Below are positions 42,153-54,833 of a stretch of 64,000 nucleotides of DNA, one piece after another. The position numbers and the translations under genes are program-made. Under the pieces are notes generated by a model. The model saw nothing but the letters and a program-made list of their open reading frames with translations. It did not search any database and was not told where the DNA came from. How positions within the stretch are numbered: the first letter of the stretch is position 1; each line of letters begins with the position of its first letter. The DNA comes from Leucobacter weissii. Its GTDB lineage: Bacteria > Actinomycetota > Actinomycetes > Actinomycetales > Microbacteriaceae. The stretch is from positions 62,001-126,000 of the forward strand of contig NZ_JAGDYM010000011.1 of assembly GCF_017565745.1 (NCBI RefSeq), given 5' to 3'.

Positions 42153-42202
42153 GACCGGGCCTCTGGCGGCTCGCGTCACGCCGTGACGCCTGATCGCTCG
42201 CG

Positions 42203-43054
42203 TCAGGCACCGTCGAACAACTCTCTCGGAGGCGCCGGACTGGGCGCGGCCTCGGCGTCGCCGACCGGGCGCGCGTCGCGCATCCATTCGGAGAGCTCCC
42301 GGCCCGCGAGCATCCTGGCCGGGTGGGGTCCGCCCGCAAGCAGCCTCGGCAGCCAGAGGAGGTCGGGATCCTCAGCCGAGGCGACGAGCACCACGTTGCC
42401 GAAGCGGCGCCCCTTGAGCACCTGCGGCTCCGCGATGGCCGCCACCGTCGGGAAGATCGACGCGAGCGTCGCCGCCTGGCCGCGGGTGAAGGCCTGGCCC
42501 GCGCCGTCGGTCGCGTTCACGACCACCACGCCGTCGGCGGCGAGTAGCGGCCGGATCGACTCGTAGAACTCGACGCTCGACACGTGGGCGGGGGTGCGGG
42601 ATCCGGCGAAGACGTCGACGACCACGAGATCCATCGCGCCGCGCATTCCCGCGGGCAGGCGGCCCAGCACCTCGCGGGCGTCGCCGTGGCGGACGCGGAT
42701 GCTGGCCCGGCGCGGCAGGGGCGCCGCCTCGCGCACGAGTGCGACGAGCGCGGGCTCCAGCTCGATCACCTGCTGCCGGCTGCCCGGCCTCGTGGCCTCG
42801 ACGTAGCGGGGCAGGGTGAACGCGCCGCCGCCGAGGTGCAGCGCCGAGATCGGGGCTCCGGGCGTCCGGAACAGGTCGATCACATGGCCGATCCGTCGCA
42901 CGTACTCGAAGAAGAGCTCTCCCGGATCGCGCAGGTTCACATGCGACTGCGGCGTGCCGTCGACCGTGAGCTCGAGCGCGCCCGGCACCCAGCGATCCTC
43001 CGAGATCTCCGCGACGAGGCCCGTGCTCAGGACCACGGGTTCCGGCAGCTTCAC
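42203..43054 (-). CDS. Spermidine-synthase-like (SAM-binding fold) protein
   Basis: 283-residue protein with the Rossmann methyltransferase-like fold of polyamine aminopropyltransferases. LHLGGGAFTLPRYV near residue 75 is the cofactor loop, IELEP near 99 the acidic residue, HGDAREVL near 125 and VVVDVFAGSRTP near 146 the catalytic-strand region. The usual catalytic DSSDP-type motif is not conserved, so aminopropyl transfer is doubtful. GTG 43054 is the only reasonable in-frame start; it overlaps the stop of a possible leader ORF. Confidence 0.85.
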   Translation of the reverse strand: MKLPEPVVLSTGLVAEISEDRWVPGALELTVDGTPQSHVNLRDPGELFFEYVRRIGHVIDLFRTPGAPISALHLGGGAFTLPRYVEATRPGSRQQVIELEPALVALVREAAPLPRRASIRVRHGDAREVLGRLPAGMRGAMDLVVVDVFAGSRTPAHVSSVEFYESIRPLLAADGVVVVNATDGAGQAFTRGQAATLASIFPTVAAIAEPQVLKGRRFGNVVLVASAEDPDLLWLPRLLAGGPHPARMLAGRELSEWMRDARPVGDAEAAPSPAPPRELFDGA

Positions 43055-43119
43055 GCCGACGGCTCGGCGTTCCGGGCCGCGGCGCCGGGACCCCGGCCCG
43101 GGACGATGGTCTCGCTCAT
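43051..43119 (-). CDS. Possible 22-codon leader ORF
   Basis: ATG at 43119 reads 22 codons (MSETIVPGRGPG... ending EPSA) and stops in a GTGA overlap with the start of the spermidine-synthase-like gene. TAGGCT lies 6 nt before this ATG on the minus strand, so the message would be leaderless and the leader ORF would be the first thing translated. It could also be the true N-terminus separated by a frameshift. Confidence 0.3.
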   Translation of the reverse strand: MSETIVPGRGPGAAARNAEPSA

Positions 43120-43155
43120 GGGTCCAGCCTACGCCCGCGACGCCGCCCCGCTCGC

Positions 43156-43161
43156 TACACT
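43156..43161 (+). promoter_or_regulatory. -10 box for the LapA-like gene
   Basis: TACACT, with the transcript starting near 43168 and a leader of about 46 nt containing GAGGGGGAG ahead of the ATG at 43214. No clear -35 hexamer. Confidence 0.4.
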
Positions 43162-43213
43162 CGGAGCAGGCACCGCGCAGGGAATGGGGCGGTCGTACCT
43201 CGAGGGGGAGCAC

Positions 43214-43450
43214 ATGTCCGATCCGACGACCGGAGCCGAGAAGGGCGCGTTCTTCACCGCGAAGAACATCCTGGCGATCATCATCGCCGTCGCCGCGCTG
43301 GTGTTCGTGTTCTCCAACATGGCCACCGCCGAGCTCAACCTGTTCGGGGCGCGGATCGCGCTGCCCGGCTGGGTCTGGCTGATCCTGCTGCTGGCGATCG
43401 GCTTCGTGGTCGGTTCGCTCTTCCCCTGGTTCAAGACGAAGAAGAAGTGA
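43214..43450 (+). CDS. LapA-domain (DUF1049) small membrane protein
   Basis: 78-residue protein with two transmembrane helices (about 19-36 and 50-69), a short N-terminal polar tail and a lysine-rich C-terminus (WFKTKKK). The helix-FSNMATAELNLFGARIALPGWVW-helix layout is characteristic of the LapA/DUF1049 family, whose members take part in lipopolysaccharide or envelope-protein assembly in Gram-negatives; the role in actinomycetes is unknown. GAGGGGGAG precedes the ATG. Confidence 0.85.
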   Translation: MSDPTTGAEKGAFFTAKNILAIIIAVAALVFVFSNMATAELNLFGARIALPGWVWLILLLAIGFVVGSLFPWFKTKKK

Positions 43451-43520
43451 CCCCGAGTCGCTCAGGGCGACGCATCGCATCGCGCGGAATCGCCTCGGGC
43501 TGATCCTACGCACGAACCCC

Positions 43521-43549
43521 TTGCGATGCGGTAACAAATGGGTTACAGT
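43521..43549 (+). promoter_or_regulatory. rpoBC promoter
   Basis: TTGCGA (43521-43526), a 17-nt spacer and TACAGT (43544-43549). Transcription would begin near 43556, giving a leader of about 150 nt before the rpoB start. The match to the primary sigma consensus is good. Confidence 0.7.
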
Positions 43550-43704
43550 TGTTCTTTGCGCCTCGAACACCTGTCTGCCTTCATATTGCGGTCGGCCGTC
43601 AACCTCGTCACCGGGTCATCCGTGCCGAGCGATCCATCCGTGTTTGAAGCGTATCTGCAACGACCAGATCACACAGCCCGACGGGGCCCACGGAGGTAAC
43701 TTCC

Positions 43705-46700
43705 TTGGCTGCTGCGCGCAACGCATCCACCAATTCACCCAAGAACGGCCGCGATCACCAGCGGCTCTCGTTCGCCAAGATTTCCGACACGCTGTCGGTG
43801 CCGAACCTTCTGGCGCTGCAGCTCGAGAGCTTCGACTGGCTCGTCGGCAACGACGCGTGGAAAGAGCGCGTCGTCGAGGCTCAGCAGGAGGGGCGCGACG
43901 ACATCGCGCTCAAGAGCGGCCTCGAGGAGATCTTCGACGAGATCTCGCCGATCGAGGACAACACCGGCTCCATGCAGCTCTCCTTCGAGAATCCGATTCT
44001 CGACGAGCAGAAGTACAGCATCGACGAGTGCAAGGAGCGCGGCAAGACCTACTCCGCCCCGCTCTACGTCGAGGCGGCCTTCTACAACACCGAGACGCAG
44101 GTGCTGAAGAGCCAGACCGTCTACATGGGCGACTTCCCGATCATGACGGACAAGGGCACGTTCATCATCAACGGCACGGAGCGCGTGATCGTCTCCCAGC
44201 TGGTGCGCAGCCCCGGCGTCTACTTCGAGCGGGCGCAGGAGAAGACGAGCGACAAGGACGTCTTCTCGGCACGCGTCATCCCGAGCCGCGGCGCCTGGCT
44301 CGAGTTCGAGATCGACAAGCGCGATCAGGTGAGCGTGCGCATCGACCGCAAGCGCAAGCAGTCGGTCACCATCTTCCTCAAGGCCCTCGGCATGACGACG
44401 TCCGAGATCCTCGAGGAGTTCGCCGGCTACGAGTCGATCGCCCTGACCCTGGAGAAGGACGGCATCGAGTCGCAGGAGGAGGCGCTCAAGGACATCTACC
44501 GCAAGCAGCGCCCGGGCGAGCAGGTGGCGATCGAGGCCGCCCGCGCGCTCCTCGACAACAGCTACTTCAGCCCCAAGCGCTACGACCTCGCCAAGGTCGG
44601 CCGCTACAAGATCAACCGCAAGCTCGGGCTCGACGCGCCCATCACCGACTCGGTGCTGTCGCTCGAGGACATCGTCGCGACGATCAAGTACCTGGTGGGG
44701 CTGCACGCCGGCACCGAGACGCTTCCCGGCGTGCGGGACGGCAAGCCCGTCGAGCTGCGCCTCGACACCGACGACATCGACCACTTCGGCAACCGTCGCA
44801 TCCGCGCGGTGGGCGAGCTGATCCAGAACCAGGTGCGCACCGGCCTCAGCCGTATGGAGCGCGTGGTGCGCGAGCGCATGACCACGCAGGACATTGAGGC
44901 GATCACGCCGAACACCCTGATCAACACCCGCCCCGTGCTGGCGGCGATCAAGGAGTTCTTCGGCACCTCGCAGCTGTCGCAGTTCATGGACCAGAACAAC
45001 CCGCTCGCGGGCCTGACCAACAAGCGACGCCTCTCGGCGCTCGGCCCCGGCGGACTCTCGCGGGATCGCGCCGGCGTCGAGGTGCGCGACGTGCACCCCT
45101 CGCACTACGGCCGCATGTGCCCGATCGAGACGCCGGAAGGCCCGAACATCGGCCTGATCGGCGCACTCGCCACCTTCGCCCGGATCAACGCCTTCGGATT
45201 CATCGAGACGCCGTACCGTCGCGTGGTCGACGGCAAGGTGACCGAGCAGGTCGATTACCTGACCGCGCACGAGGAGGACGAGTACCTCATCGCGCAGGCC
45301 GGGGCGCCGCTGACCCAGGAGGGCGCCTTCGCCGAGAAGCAGGTGCTCGCCCGCCCCCGCGGCTCCGAGGTCGAGCTGGTCGACGCCGGCCGTGTGCAGT
45401 ACATGGACGTCTCCCCGCGCCAGATGGTGTCGGTGGCGACGTCGCTGATCCCGTTCCTCGAGCACGACGATGCGAACCGCGCGCTCATGGGCGCGAACAT
45501 GCAGCGCCAGGCCGTGCCGCTGCTGCGCAGCGATTCGCCGCTCGTCGGCACCGGCATGGAGGGCTACGCGGCGGTCGACGCCGGCGACGTGGTGACGGCG
45601 GAGAAGCCCGGTGTGGTCGCCGAGGTCTCGGCGGACGTGGTCACCGTGCAGCTCGACGAGGGCGGGACGCAGAGCTACTTCCTGCGCAAGTTCGACCGCT
45701 CGAACCAGGGCACCAACTACAACCACCGCGTGATCGTGAAGGCGGGCGAGCGGATCGAGGCCGGCGAGGTCATCGCCGACGGCCCCGCCACCGAGAACGG
45801 CGAGCTCGCGCTCGGCAAGAACCTGCTCGTGGCGTTCATGCCGTGGGAGGGGCACAACTTCGAGGACGCGATCATCCTGAGCCAGAACCTGGTGAAGGAC
45901 GACACGCTCTCGTCGATCCACATCGAGGAGTACGACGTCGATGCGCGCGACACCAAGCTCGGCAAGGAGGAGATCACCCGCGATCTCCCCAACGCCAGCA
46001 TGGAGGCGCTGAAGGATCTCGACGAGCGCGGCATCATCCGCATCGGCGCCGAGGTCCACCCGGGCGACATCCTGGTCGGCAAGGTGACGCCGAAGGGCGA
46101 GACCGAGCTCAGCGCCGAGGAGCGCCTGCTGCGCGCCATCTTCAACGAGAAGAGCCGCGAGGTGCGCGACACCTCGCTGAAAGTGCCGCACGGCGTCTCC
46201 GGCACCATCATCGAGGTGAAGGTCTTCGACGCGGAGAACGACAACGACGACGAGCTCGGATCGGGCGTCAACCAGCGCGTCGTGGTCTACATCGCCCAGA
46301 AGCGCAAGATCACCGAGGGCGACAAGCTCGCCGGCCGGCACGGCAACAAGGGCGTCATCTCCAAGATCCTGCCGGTCGAGGACATGCCCTTCCTGGCGGA
46401 CGGCACCCCGGTCGACGTGATCCTCAACCCGCTCGGCATCCCGGGCCGGATGAACTTCGGTCAGGTGCTCGAGACGCACCTGGGCTGGATCGCCAAGCAG
46501 GGCTGGAAGGTCGAGGGCTCGCCCGAGTGGGCCGCCAGGCTGCCCGAGCACGCGCTCGAGGCCGCGCCCGACACGAAGGTCGCGACCCCGGTGTTCGACG
46601 GCGCCAGCGAGGAGGAGATCGCGGGTCTGCTCGACTCCACGACGCCCACGCGCGACGGGGAGCGGCTGGTGGGATCCAGCGGCAAGACCCGGCTGTTCGA

Positions 46701-47199
46701 CGGGCGCTCGGGCGAGCCGTTCCCGTACCCGGTGTCGGTCGGCTACATGTACATCCTGAAGCTGCACCACCTCGTGGACGACAAGATCCACGCGCGTTCG
46801 ACGGGCCCTTACTCGATGATCACGCAGCAGCCCCTGGGCGGCAAGGCGCAGTTCGGCGGTCAGCGCTTCGGCGAGATGGAGGTGTGGGCTCTCGAGGCCT
46901 ACGGCGCCGCCTATGCGCTGCAGGAGCTCCTCACCGTGAAGTCGGACGACATCCTCGGACGCGTCAAGGTGTACGAGGCGATCGTGCGCGGCGAGAACAT
47001 CCCCGAGCCGGGCGTGCCCGAGTCGTTCCGCGTGCTGATGAAGGAGATGCAGTCGCTCTGCCTGAACGTCGAGGTGCTCGGCGCCGACGGCCAGGCCGTC
47101 AACCTGCGCGACAACGATGACGAGGCCCACCGCACCGCTGAGGAGCTCGGCATCAACCCCTCGACCCGCTTCGAGACCTCCTCGGTCGACGAGATCTGA
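43705..47199 (+). CDS. rpoB: DNA-directed RNA polymerase subunit beta
   Basis: 1164-residue beta subunit of RNA polymerase. TTG 43705 is the start, with GGAGGT 7 nt upstream. The rifampicin pocket is at about residues 426-446 ([13 protein letters not shown], then [13 protein letters not shown]). The residue matching E. coli His526 is Asn439, codon AAC at 45019-45021; Asp516 and Ser531 positions are unchanged. The conserved [10 protein letters not shown] and [23 protein letters not shown] segments near the C-terminus are normal. It is followed by rpoC after 93 nt that hold a small hairpin. Confidence 0.98.
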   Translation: MAAARNASTNSPKNGRDHQRLSFAKISDTLSVPNLLALQLESFDWLVGNDAWKERVVEAQQEGRDDIALKSGLEEIFDEISPIEDNTGSMQLSFENPILDEQKYSIDECKERGKTYSAPLYVEAAFYNTETQVLKSQTVYMGDFPIMTDKGTFIINGTERVIVSQLVRSPGVYFERAQEKTSDKDVFSARVIPSRGAWLEFEIDKRDQVSVRIDRKRKQSVTIFLKALGMTTSEILEEFAGYESIALTLEKDGIESQEEALKDIYRKQRPGEQVAIEAARALLDNSYFSPKRYDLAKVGRYKINRKLGLDAPITDSVLSLEDIVATIKYLVGLHAGTETLPGVRDGKPVELRLDTDDIDHFGNRRIRAVGELIQNQVRTGLSRMERVVRERMTTQDIEAITPNTLINTRPVLAAIKEFFGTSQLSQFMDQNNPLAGLTNKRRLSALGPGGLSRDRAGVEVRDVHPSHYGRMCPIETPEGPNIGLIGALATFARINAFGFIETPYRRVVDGKVTEQVDYLTAHEEDEYLIAQAGAPLTQEGAFAEKQVLARPRGSEVELVDAGRVQYMDVSPRQMVSVATSLIPFLEHDDANRALMGANMQRQAVPLLRSDSPLVGTGMEGYAAVDAGDVVTAEKPGVVAEVSADVVTVQLDEGGTQSYFLRKFDRSNQGTNYNHRVIVKAGERIEAGEVIADGPATENGELALGKNLLVAFMPWEGHNFEDAIILSQNLVKDDTLSSIHIEEYDVDARDTKLGKEEITRDLPNASMEALKDLDERGIIRIGAEVHPGDILVGKVTPKGETELSAEERLLRAIFNEKSREVRDTSLKVPHGVSGTIIEVKVFDAENDNDDELGSGVNQRVVVYIAQKRKITEGDKLAGRHGNKGVISKILPVEDMPFLADGTPVDVILNPLGIPGRMNFGQVLETHLGWIAKQGWKVEGSPEWAARLPEHALEAAPDTKVATPVFDGASEEEIAGLLDSTTPTRDGERLVGSSGKTRLFDGRSGEPFPYPVSVGYMYILKLHHLVDDKIHARSTGPYSMITQQPLGGKAQFGGQRFGEMEVWALEAYGAAYALQELLTVKSDDILGRVKVYEAIVRGENIPEPGVPESFRVLMKEMQSLCLNVEVLGADGQAVNLRDNDDEAHRTAEELGINPSTRFETSSVDEI

Positions 47200-47220
47200 G
47201 CCGAGATCTGAATTGATGGC

Positions 47221-47242
47221 CGCATCGTCCTGGGACGATGCG
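47221..47242 (+). promoter_or_regulatory. Hairpin between rpoB and rpoC
   Basis: CGCATCGTCC / GGACGATGCG, 10-bp perfect stem with a 2-nt formal loop. No U-run follows and rpoC is clearly in the same operon. Likely an RNA-processing or partial attenuation element. Confidence 0.5.
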
Positions 47243-47292
47243 CGCGTCGGTTCCCGACACTTCAGAATTAGTTTTCAACCCAAGGAGAGAAA

Positions 47293-51186
<3,894 letters not shown>

Positions 51187-51204
51187 TCCTCGCGCTGCGC
51201 TGCA

Positions 51205-51238
51205 GGCGGGCGCCTCCCCTCAGGGGGAGGCGCCCGCC
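51205..51238 (+). terminator. Terminator hairpin after rpoC
   Basis: 15-bp perfect GC-rich stem (GGCGGGCGCCTCCCC / GGGGAGGCGCCCGCC) with loop TCAG, 18 nt after the rpoC stop. No U-run follows, as is common for actinobacterial terminators. Confidence 0.8.
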
Positions 51239-51360
51239 GCCGGTTCCGGGCCGGGTGGCGCAACACCGGGCGCGGTGCGCGCGGAGGCGGAGCTGCGGCG
51301 CTACCCTTGGCCGCATGGAGTGCGTCGACCGCGCACCGGACCGGACGAGAGGGTGGGACG

Positions 51361-52290
51361 ATGAGCGACGAGCGCGACACGCAAGCGGCGGGAGCCCCCG
51401 TCGAAGAGGCGGAGGCGACGACCACCGAGGTGCGCGCGGCCGTCGATCGCGCGGTTGCCGCGGAGTCGAACGAGACCGGGAGCGAGGTCGCGGATCCCGG
51501 GCCGATCGGAACCGACGCCGTCCCGGCCGAGCCGCCGGCCACGGAGCCGTTCACCCCGGTGGAGCGCACCGAGGCGGAGCGGCCGTTGATCGCGCTGTCG
51601 GAGGAGCTTCCCAGCGCGGGGCCGGCGCCCGAGCCCGTCGTGGAGACCGAGGCGCCCCGGGTCCCCGAGGGGAAGGTGCTCGTGAGCGCCGACCACCCGA
51701 TCGCGGCGCTCTACATGCAGACGCCGATGCCGCCCGAGCTGCGCGGCAATCGCGGGGCCGGCGTCCTCATCTCGCTGCTCGCCACGCTCGCGTTCGCCCT
51801 CGTCCATGCCGGGGTGATCGCGCTCTGGCTGGCGCCGTCGACGCCGCCCTCCGCGTTCCTCGAGGAACTGCTGCGGGCCGGTCTCTGGCCCGTGGTGGCG
51901 GCATCCGTGGCGTTCTTCATCGGACTCGCGCTGCTGGTGCTCATCGTCGGCCGCGCGGGCTGGTGGGCCTATGTGCTCGGCGGGTTCCTCGTCGGTGCGC
52001 TGGTCTGGATCGGCGCGCTGGCGGGGGCGGCACTGACCGCGTACCAGGCGAACGGAGCCGTCGGCCTCGTCGAGTTGATCGGGGGCGATCCCGCCGCGGG
52101 AATCGACGCGATCGACGTGATCCGCCACTTCGGGTTGGAGCTGCCGGTGATCGGGGCCGCGATCGCGGCCCGGGAGGTGACCGTCTGGTTCGGCGCATGG
52201 ATCGGCTCCCGCGGGCGCAAGCTGAAGCGTCTCAACGCGGAGGCGATCGCCGAGTACGAGGCGGCGCTGGCCGAGGTGCAGGCGAAGTAG
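51361..52290 (+). CDS. Uncharacterised membrane protein with long acidic N-terminus
   Basis: 309-residue protein that I do not recognise. Residues 1-110 are Glu/Ala/Pro-rich and probably disordered. Four transmembrane helices follow (about 136-157, 170-194, 200-225, 253-275), and the C-terminus is a short charged helix (RKLKRLNAEAIAEYEAALAEVQ). No catalytic motif. GAGAGGG precedes the ATG, and TACCCT at 51302-51307 may be its -10. It begins a three-gene set (with the genes at 52293 and 52811) between rpoC and rpsL. Confidence 0.82.
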   Translation: MSDERDTQAAGAPVEEAEATTTEVRAAVDRAVAAESNETGSEVADPGPIGTDAVPAEPPATEPFTPVERTEAERPLIALSEELPSAGPAPEPVVETEAPRVPEGKVLVSADHPIAALYMQTPMPPELRGNRGAGVLISLLATLAFALVHAGVIALWLAPSTPPSAFLEELLRAGLWPVVAASVAFFIGLALLVLIVGRAGWWAYVLGGFLVGALVWIGALAGAALTAYQANGAVGLVELIGGDPAAGIDAIDVIRHFGLELPVIGAAIAAREVTVWFGAWIGSRGRKLKRLNAEAIAEYEAALAEVQAK

Positions 52291-52292
52291 CG

Positions 52293-52814
52293 GTGACCGA
52301 GAACCGCCGCCGCGGCGTCACCCGGGGATACGTCGGGGGACTGATCGCGGCGACTGCGGTTCTCGCGGTCGCCCTGCTCGTCGCGGCGTGGGGGCTGTTC
52401 GCCTACCTCACGGGACGGGATCCGATCTCGACCCCCGGCGTGTGGATGCTGTCCGGCGAGATCATCGTGCTGGCGGCGCTGCTGCTCCTGGGCTGGGGGC
52501 TGTGGGCCCAGGCGCTGACGCTGCTGCGCGGGCAGCGGGGACTGCCCTGGGGGCACACGGTGGCGCTGGCCGGAGGCGGCTACGTCGTGTGGTGCCTCGG
52601 GGGAGTGCTGGCCGGGCTCGCCATCGACGAGACCTGGCTCAGCCCCTTCGCCGTCGCACTGGCCGTGATCTGGGCGCTGTGCTCGGTGCTCTTCTGGGCG
52701 GTGCTCGCGCGGCGCGTCTACACCGATCTTCCGACGCCCCAGTGGCCGTGGGAACGGCGCGGCGAGGCGGGCCCGGACTGGAAGACGCCCGAGGATCCGG
52801 GCGGCGAGCGGTGA
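52293..52814 (+). CDS. Uncharacterised four-helix membrane protein
   Basis: 173-residue protein with four predicted helices (about 15-37, 48-70, 87-107, 115-137) and an arginine-rich N-terminus (TENRRRGVTRGY). No recognised domain. It starts with GTG 2 nt after the previous stop and overlaps the next gene by 4 nt (GTGA). Co-translation with its neighbours implies a shared role, possibly a membrane complex, but nothing more can be said. Confidence 0.8.
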   Translation: MTENRRRGVTRGYVGGLIAATAVLAVALLVAAWGLFAYLTGRDPISTPGVWMLSGEIIVLAALLLLGWGLWAQALTLLRGQRGLPWGHTVALAGGGYVVWCLGGVLAGLAIDETWLSPFAVALAVIWALCSVLFWAVLARRVYTDLPTPQWPWERRGEAGPDWKTPEDPGGER

Positions 52815-53449
52815 GCGCGGGCGACGCGGTGGCCGGGCGCGTGAACGCGGCCGTCGACGCGTGGCTCAGGTGGCTGCCGACCTGGCAGCCCGGCACGCAC
52901 CGCGGCCGCGCCCGGATGTGCCGGCGGTGCACCGGGTCGCCCGTGCTGGCGGCCGCGGGGATCGAGGCGGACGTCCCCCACCAGGTGGCGCACGCGCTGA
53001 CGAGCCGGATGCAGCGGATCATCGACCGCGCGGTGGAGGACTACATCGAGCGGGAGCTGCCCGTGCTGCACGCGGAGCTCACCGGCGAGCAGCTCTGGAA
53101 CCACGGGGGCTTCGAGCCGGGGGCCGGACTGGATCCCGAGTACGACGGACTCGATCTCGACCCCGAGGCGGAGGACGGGCAGCCGTTCCTGTTCACCATG
53201 GTGGAGCTGGCGGAGCAATCGCGGCCGGAGCCCCCGCTGCCGAGACCTCCGCTGCGTCCCGAGGAGAAGCGGCAGCTGCTGAGCGAGATCGAGCTGTCGG
53301 ACCATTTCGCGGACGATGCGGGTCGCCGCATCTGCTTCGCGCTCGCGGAGCATCGGCCCAGGATCCGCGCCGCGGTGCAGCGCTTCGTGGAGCCGCAGAT
53401 CCAGGCGTTGCTCGACGAGCTCACCCGCGGTCTCGAGCCGCCCCGATAG
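52811..53449 (+). CDS. Uncharacterised soluble protein with CxxC motif
   Basis: 212-residue mostly helical hydrophilic protein, no transmembrane segment. An N-terminal CRRC ([12 protein letters not shown], near residue 38) could bind a metal or be redox-active; the middle is Glu/Asp-rich. I do not recognise the family. It is coupled to the membrane protein before it by GTGA. The three genes probably form an operon. Confidence 0.8.
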   Translation: MSAGDAVAGRVNAAVDAWLRWLPTWQPGTHRGRARMCRRCTGSPVLAAAGIEADVPHQVAHALTSRMQRIIDRAVEDYIERELPVLHAELTGEQLWNHGGFEPGAGLDPEYDGLDLDPEAEDGQPFLFTMVELAEQSRPEPPLPRPPLRPEEKRQLLSEIELSDHFADDAGRRICFALAEHRPRIRAAVQRFVEPQIQALLDELTRGLEPPR

Positions 53450-53870
53450 CCGGGCCGTCTTCCAGCGCGGGCGACCCGGCGGGTTCGCGTCGCACCGATC
53501 TGCAGGACCGCACCCGCGCTCGGGGATCCGGGGCGCGATCCCGGCAGCCGGTCGCGCGGTTCCCCGCACATTGCGGAATATGACCGTGAGCGCGTATAGT
53601 TGGTTGCTGGTGTGTTCCACCGTTGTTCGTCGTGCAAACGGCACTCGGCGAGGGAGCCTCCGCAAGGGTCACTCGGCACGGCTTCTGCGTTGCGTTCGCG
53701 CGGCGCGGACACGGGTCCGACACCCCCACGGCATACCTGCACCCGTCGCGGTTCCGATCGGCCCAGCCGGCTCGGTACGGCGGCAGCAGGTCAGCGGTCG
53801 CGCGAGCGGCCACGATGCTTGTTCACGAAAGCATTCCTGTCACCGTGCAGGAGTTCAACCAGGAGAATCA
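53450..53870 (+). other. Intergenic region and long leader of rpsL
   Basis: 421 nt without a convincing gene. It holds the promoter at 53571-53600, a leader of about 264 nt, and a small hairpin (ATGCTT / AAGCAT, 53815-53834) followed by AGGAG at 53861-53865. A short ATG-initiated frame at 53815 overlaps rpsL but has no Shine-Dalgarno sequence. The leader could carry ribosomal-protein feedback control; no known motif was recognised. Confidence 0.5.
53571..53600 (+). promoter_or_regulatory. str operon promoter
   Basis: TTGCGG (53571-53576), 18-nt spacer, TATAGT (53595-53600). The -10 matches the primary sigma consensus at all key positions. It is similar to the rpoBC promoter. Confidence 0.7.
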
Positions 53871-54245
53871 GTGCCTACTATTCAGCAACTGGTTCGCAAG
53901 GGGCGCACGCCGAAGGTCTCCAAGACCAAGGCTCCCGCCCTGAAGGCGAACCCCCAGCAGCGCGGCGTCTGCACGCGCGTGTACACGACCACGCCGAAGA
54001 AGCCGAACTCGGCCATGCGCAAGGTCGCCCGTGTGAAGCTCTCGAACGGAACCGAGGTCACCGCCTACATCCCGGGCGAGGGCCACAACCTGCAGGAGCA
54101 CTCGATGGTGCTCGTGCGCGGCGGCCGTGTGAAGGATCTCCCCGGCGTGCGCTACAAGATCGTGCGCGGCGCGCTCGACACGCAGGCGGTCAAGGATCGC
54201 CAGCAGGCCCGCAGCCGCTACGGCGCGAAGAGGGAGAAGAAGTAA
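53871..54245 (+). CDS. rpsL: 30S ribosomal protein S12
   Basis: 124-residue decoding-centre protein. Lys43 and Lys88 ([11 protein letters not shown] and [10 protein letters not shown]), the sites of classic streptomycin-resistance mutations, are both wild type. GTG start after AGGAG with 5-nt spacing. Its stop and the rpsG start share one base (TAATG), so the two are coupled. Confidence 0.98.
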   Translation: MPTIQQLVRKGRTPKVSKTKAPALKANPQQRGVCTRVYTTTPKKPNSAMRKVARVKLSNGTEVTAYIPGEGHNLQEHSMVLVRGGRVKDLPGVRYKIVRGALDTQAVKDRQQARSRYGAKREKK

Positions 54246-54715
54246 TGCCTCGCAAGGGACCCGCCCCGAAGCGCCCCGTCGTCGCCGATCCGGTGTACGG
54301 CTCGCCCGTGGTCAGCCAGCTGGTCAACAAGATCCTGCTCGACGGCAAGAAGGGCCTCGCCGAGCGCATCGTCTACGGCGCGCTCGAGAACGTGGCCGCG
54401 AAGTCCGGAGAGGACGCCGTCGTCGTGCTCAAGAAGGCGCTCGACAACGTGCGTCCCACGCTCGAGGTGCGTTCGCGCCGCGTCGGCGGCAGCACCTACC
54501 AGGTGCCCGTCGAGGTGAAGCCCCACCGCGCCAACACGCTCGCGCTGCGCTGGCTGACGAGCTACGCGAAGGCCCGCCGCGAGAACACCATGACCGACCG
54601 TCTCACCAACGAGATCCTGGACGCCTCGAACGGCCTCGGCGCCGCGGTGAAGCGCCGCGAGGACACGCACAAGATGGCCGAGTCGAACCGCGCATTCGCC
54701 CACTACCGGTGGTAG
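54245..54715 (+). CDS. rpsG: 30S ribosomal protein S7
   Basis: 156-residue primary 16S-binding protein. [10 protein letters not shown] at the N-terminus and the [11 protein letters not shown] and [15 protein letters not shown] segments are standard. In many bacteria S7 is the translational repressor of the str operon. A strong hairpin follows before fusA. Confidence 0.98.
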   Translation: MPRKGPAPKRPVVADPVYGSPVVSQLVNKILLDGKKGLAERIVYGALENVAAKSGEDAVVVLKKALDNVRPTLEVRSRRVGGSTYQVPVEVKPHRANTLALRWLTSYAKARRENTMTDRLTNEILDASNGLGAAVKRREDTHKMAESNRAFAHYRW

Positions 54716-54724
54716 CGGCTGCCT

Positions 54725-54763
54725 GAGCGGGGGCGGATCGCCTGGTGTGATCCGCCCCCGCTC
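54725..54763 (+). terminator. Hairpin between rpsG and fusA
   Basis: 15-bp perfect stem (GAGCGGGGGCGGATC and its complement at 54749-54763) with a 9-nt loop, starting 10 nt after rpsG. No U-run. It may lower read-through into fusA or mark an RNA-processing site between the S12/S7 and elongation-factor parts of the operon. Confidence 0.6.
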
Positions 54764-54833
54764 TCGCGGGAGCGGCCCGCGGCGCGCACACTTCCCCAAC
54801 CTTCCATCCCACCCCCACCCGGAGGAGACCCCC

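Noticed and set aside
53871-54245. Possible streptomycin-resistance change in rpsL
   Set aside because: Lys43 and Lys88 are wild type.
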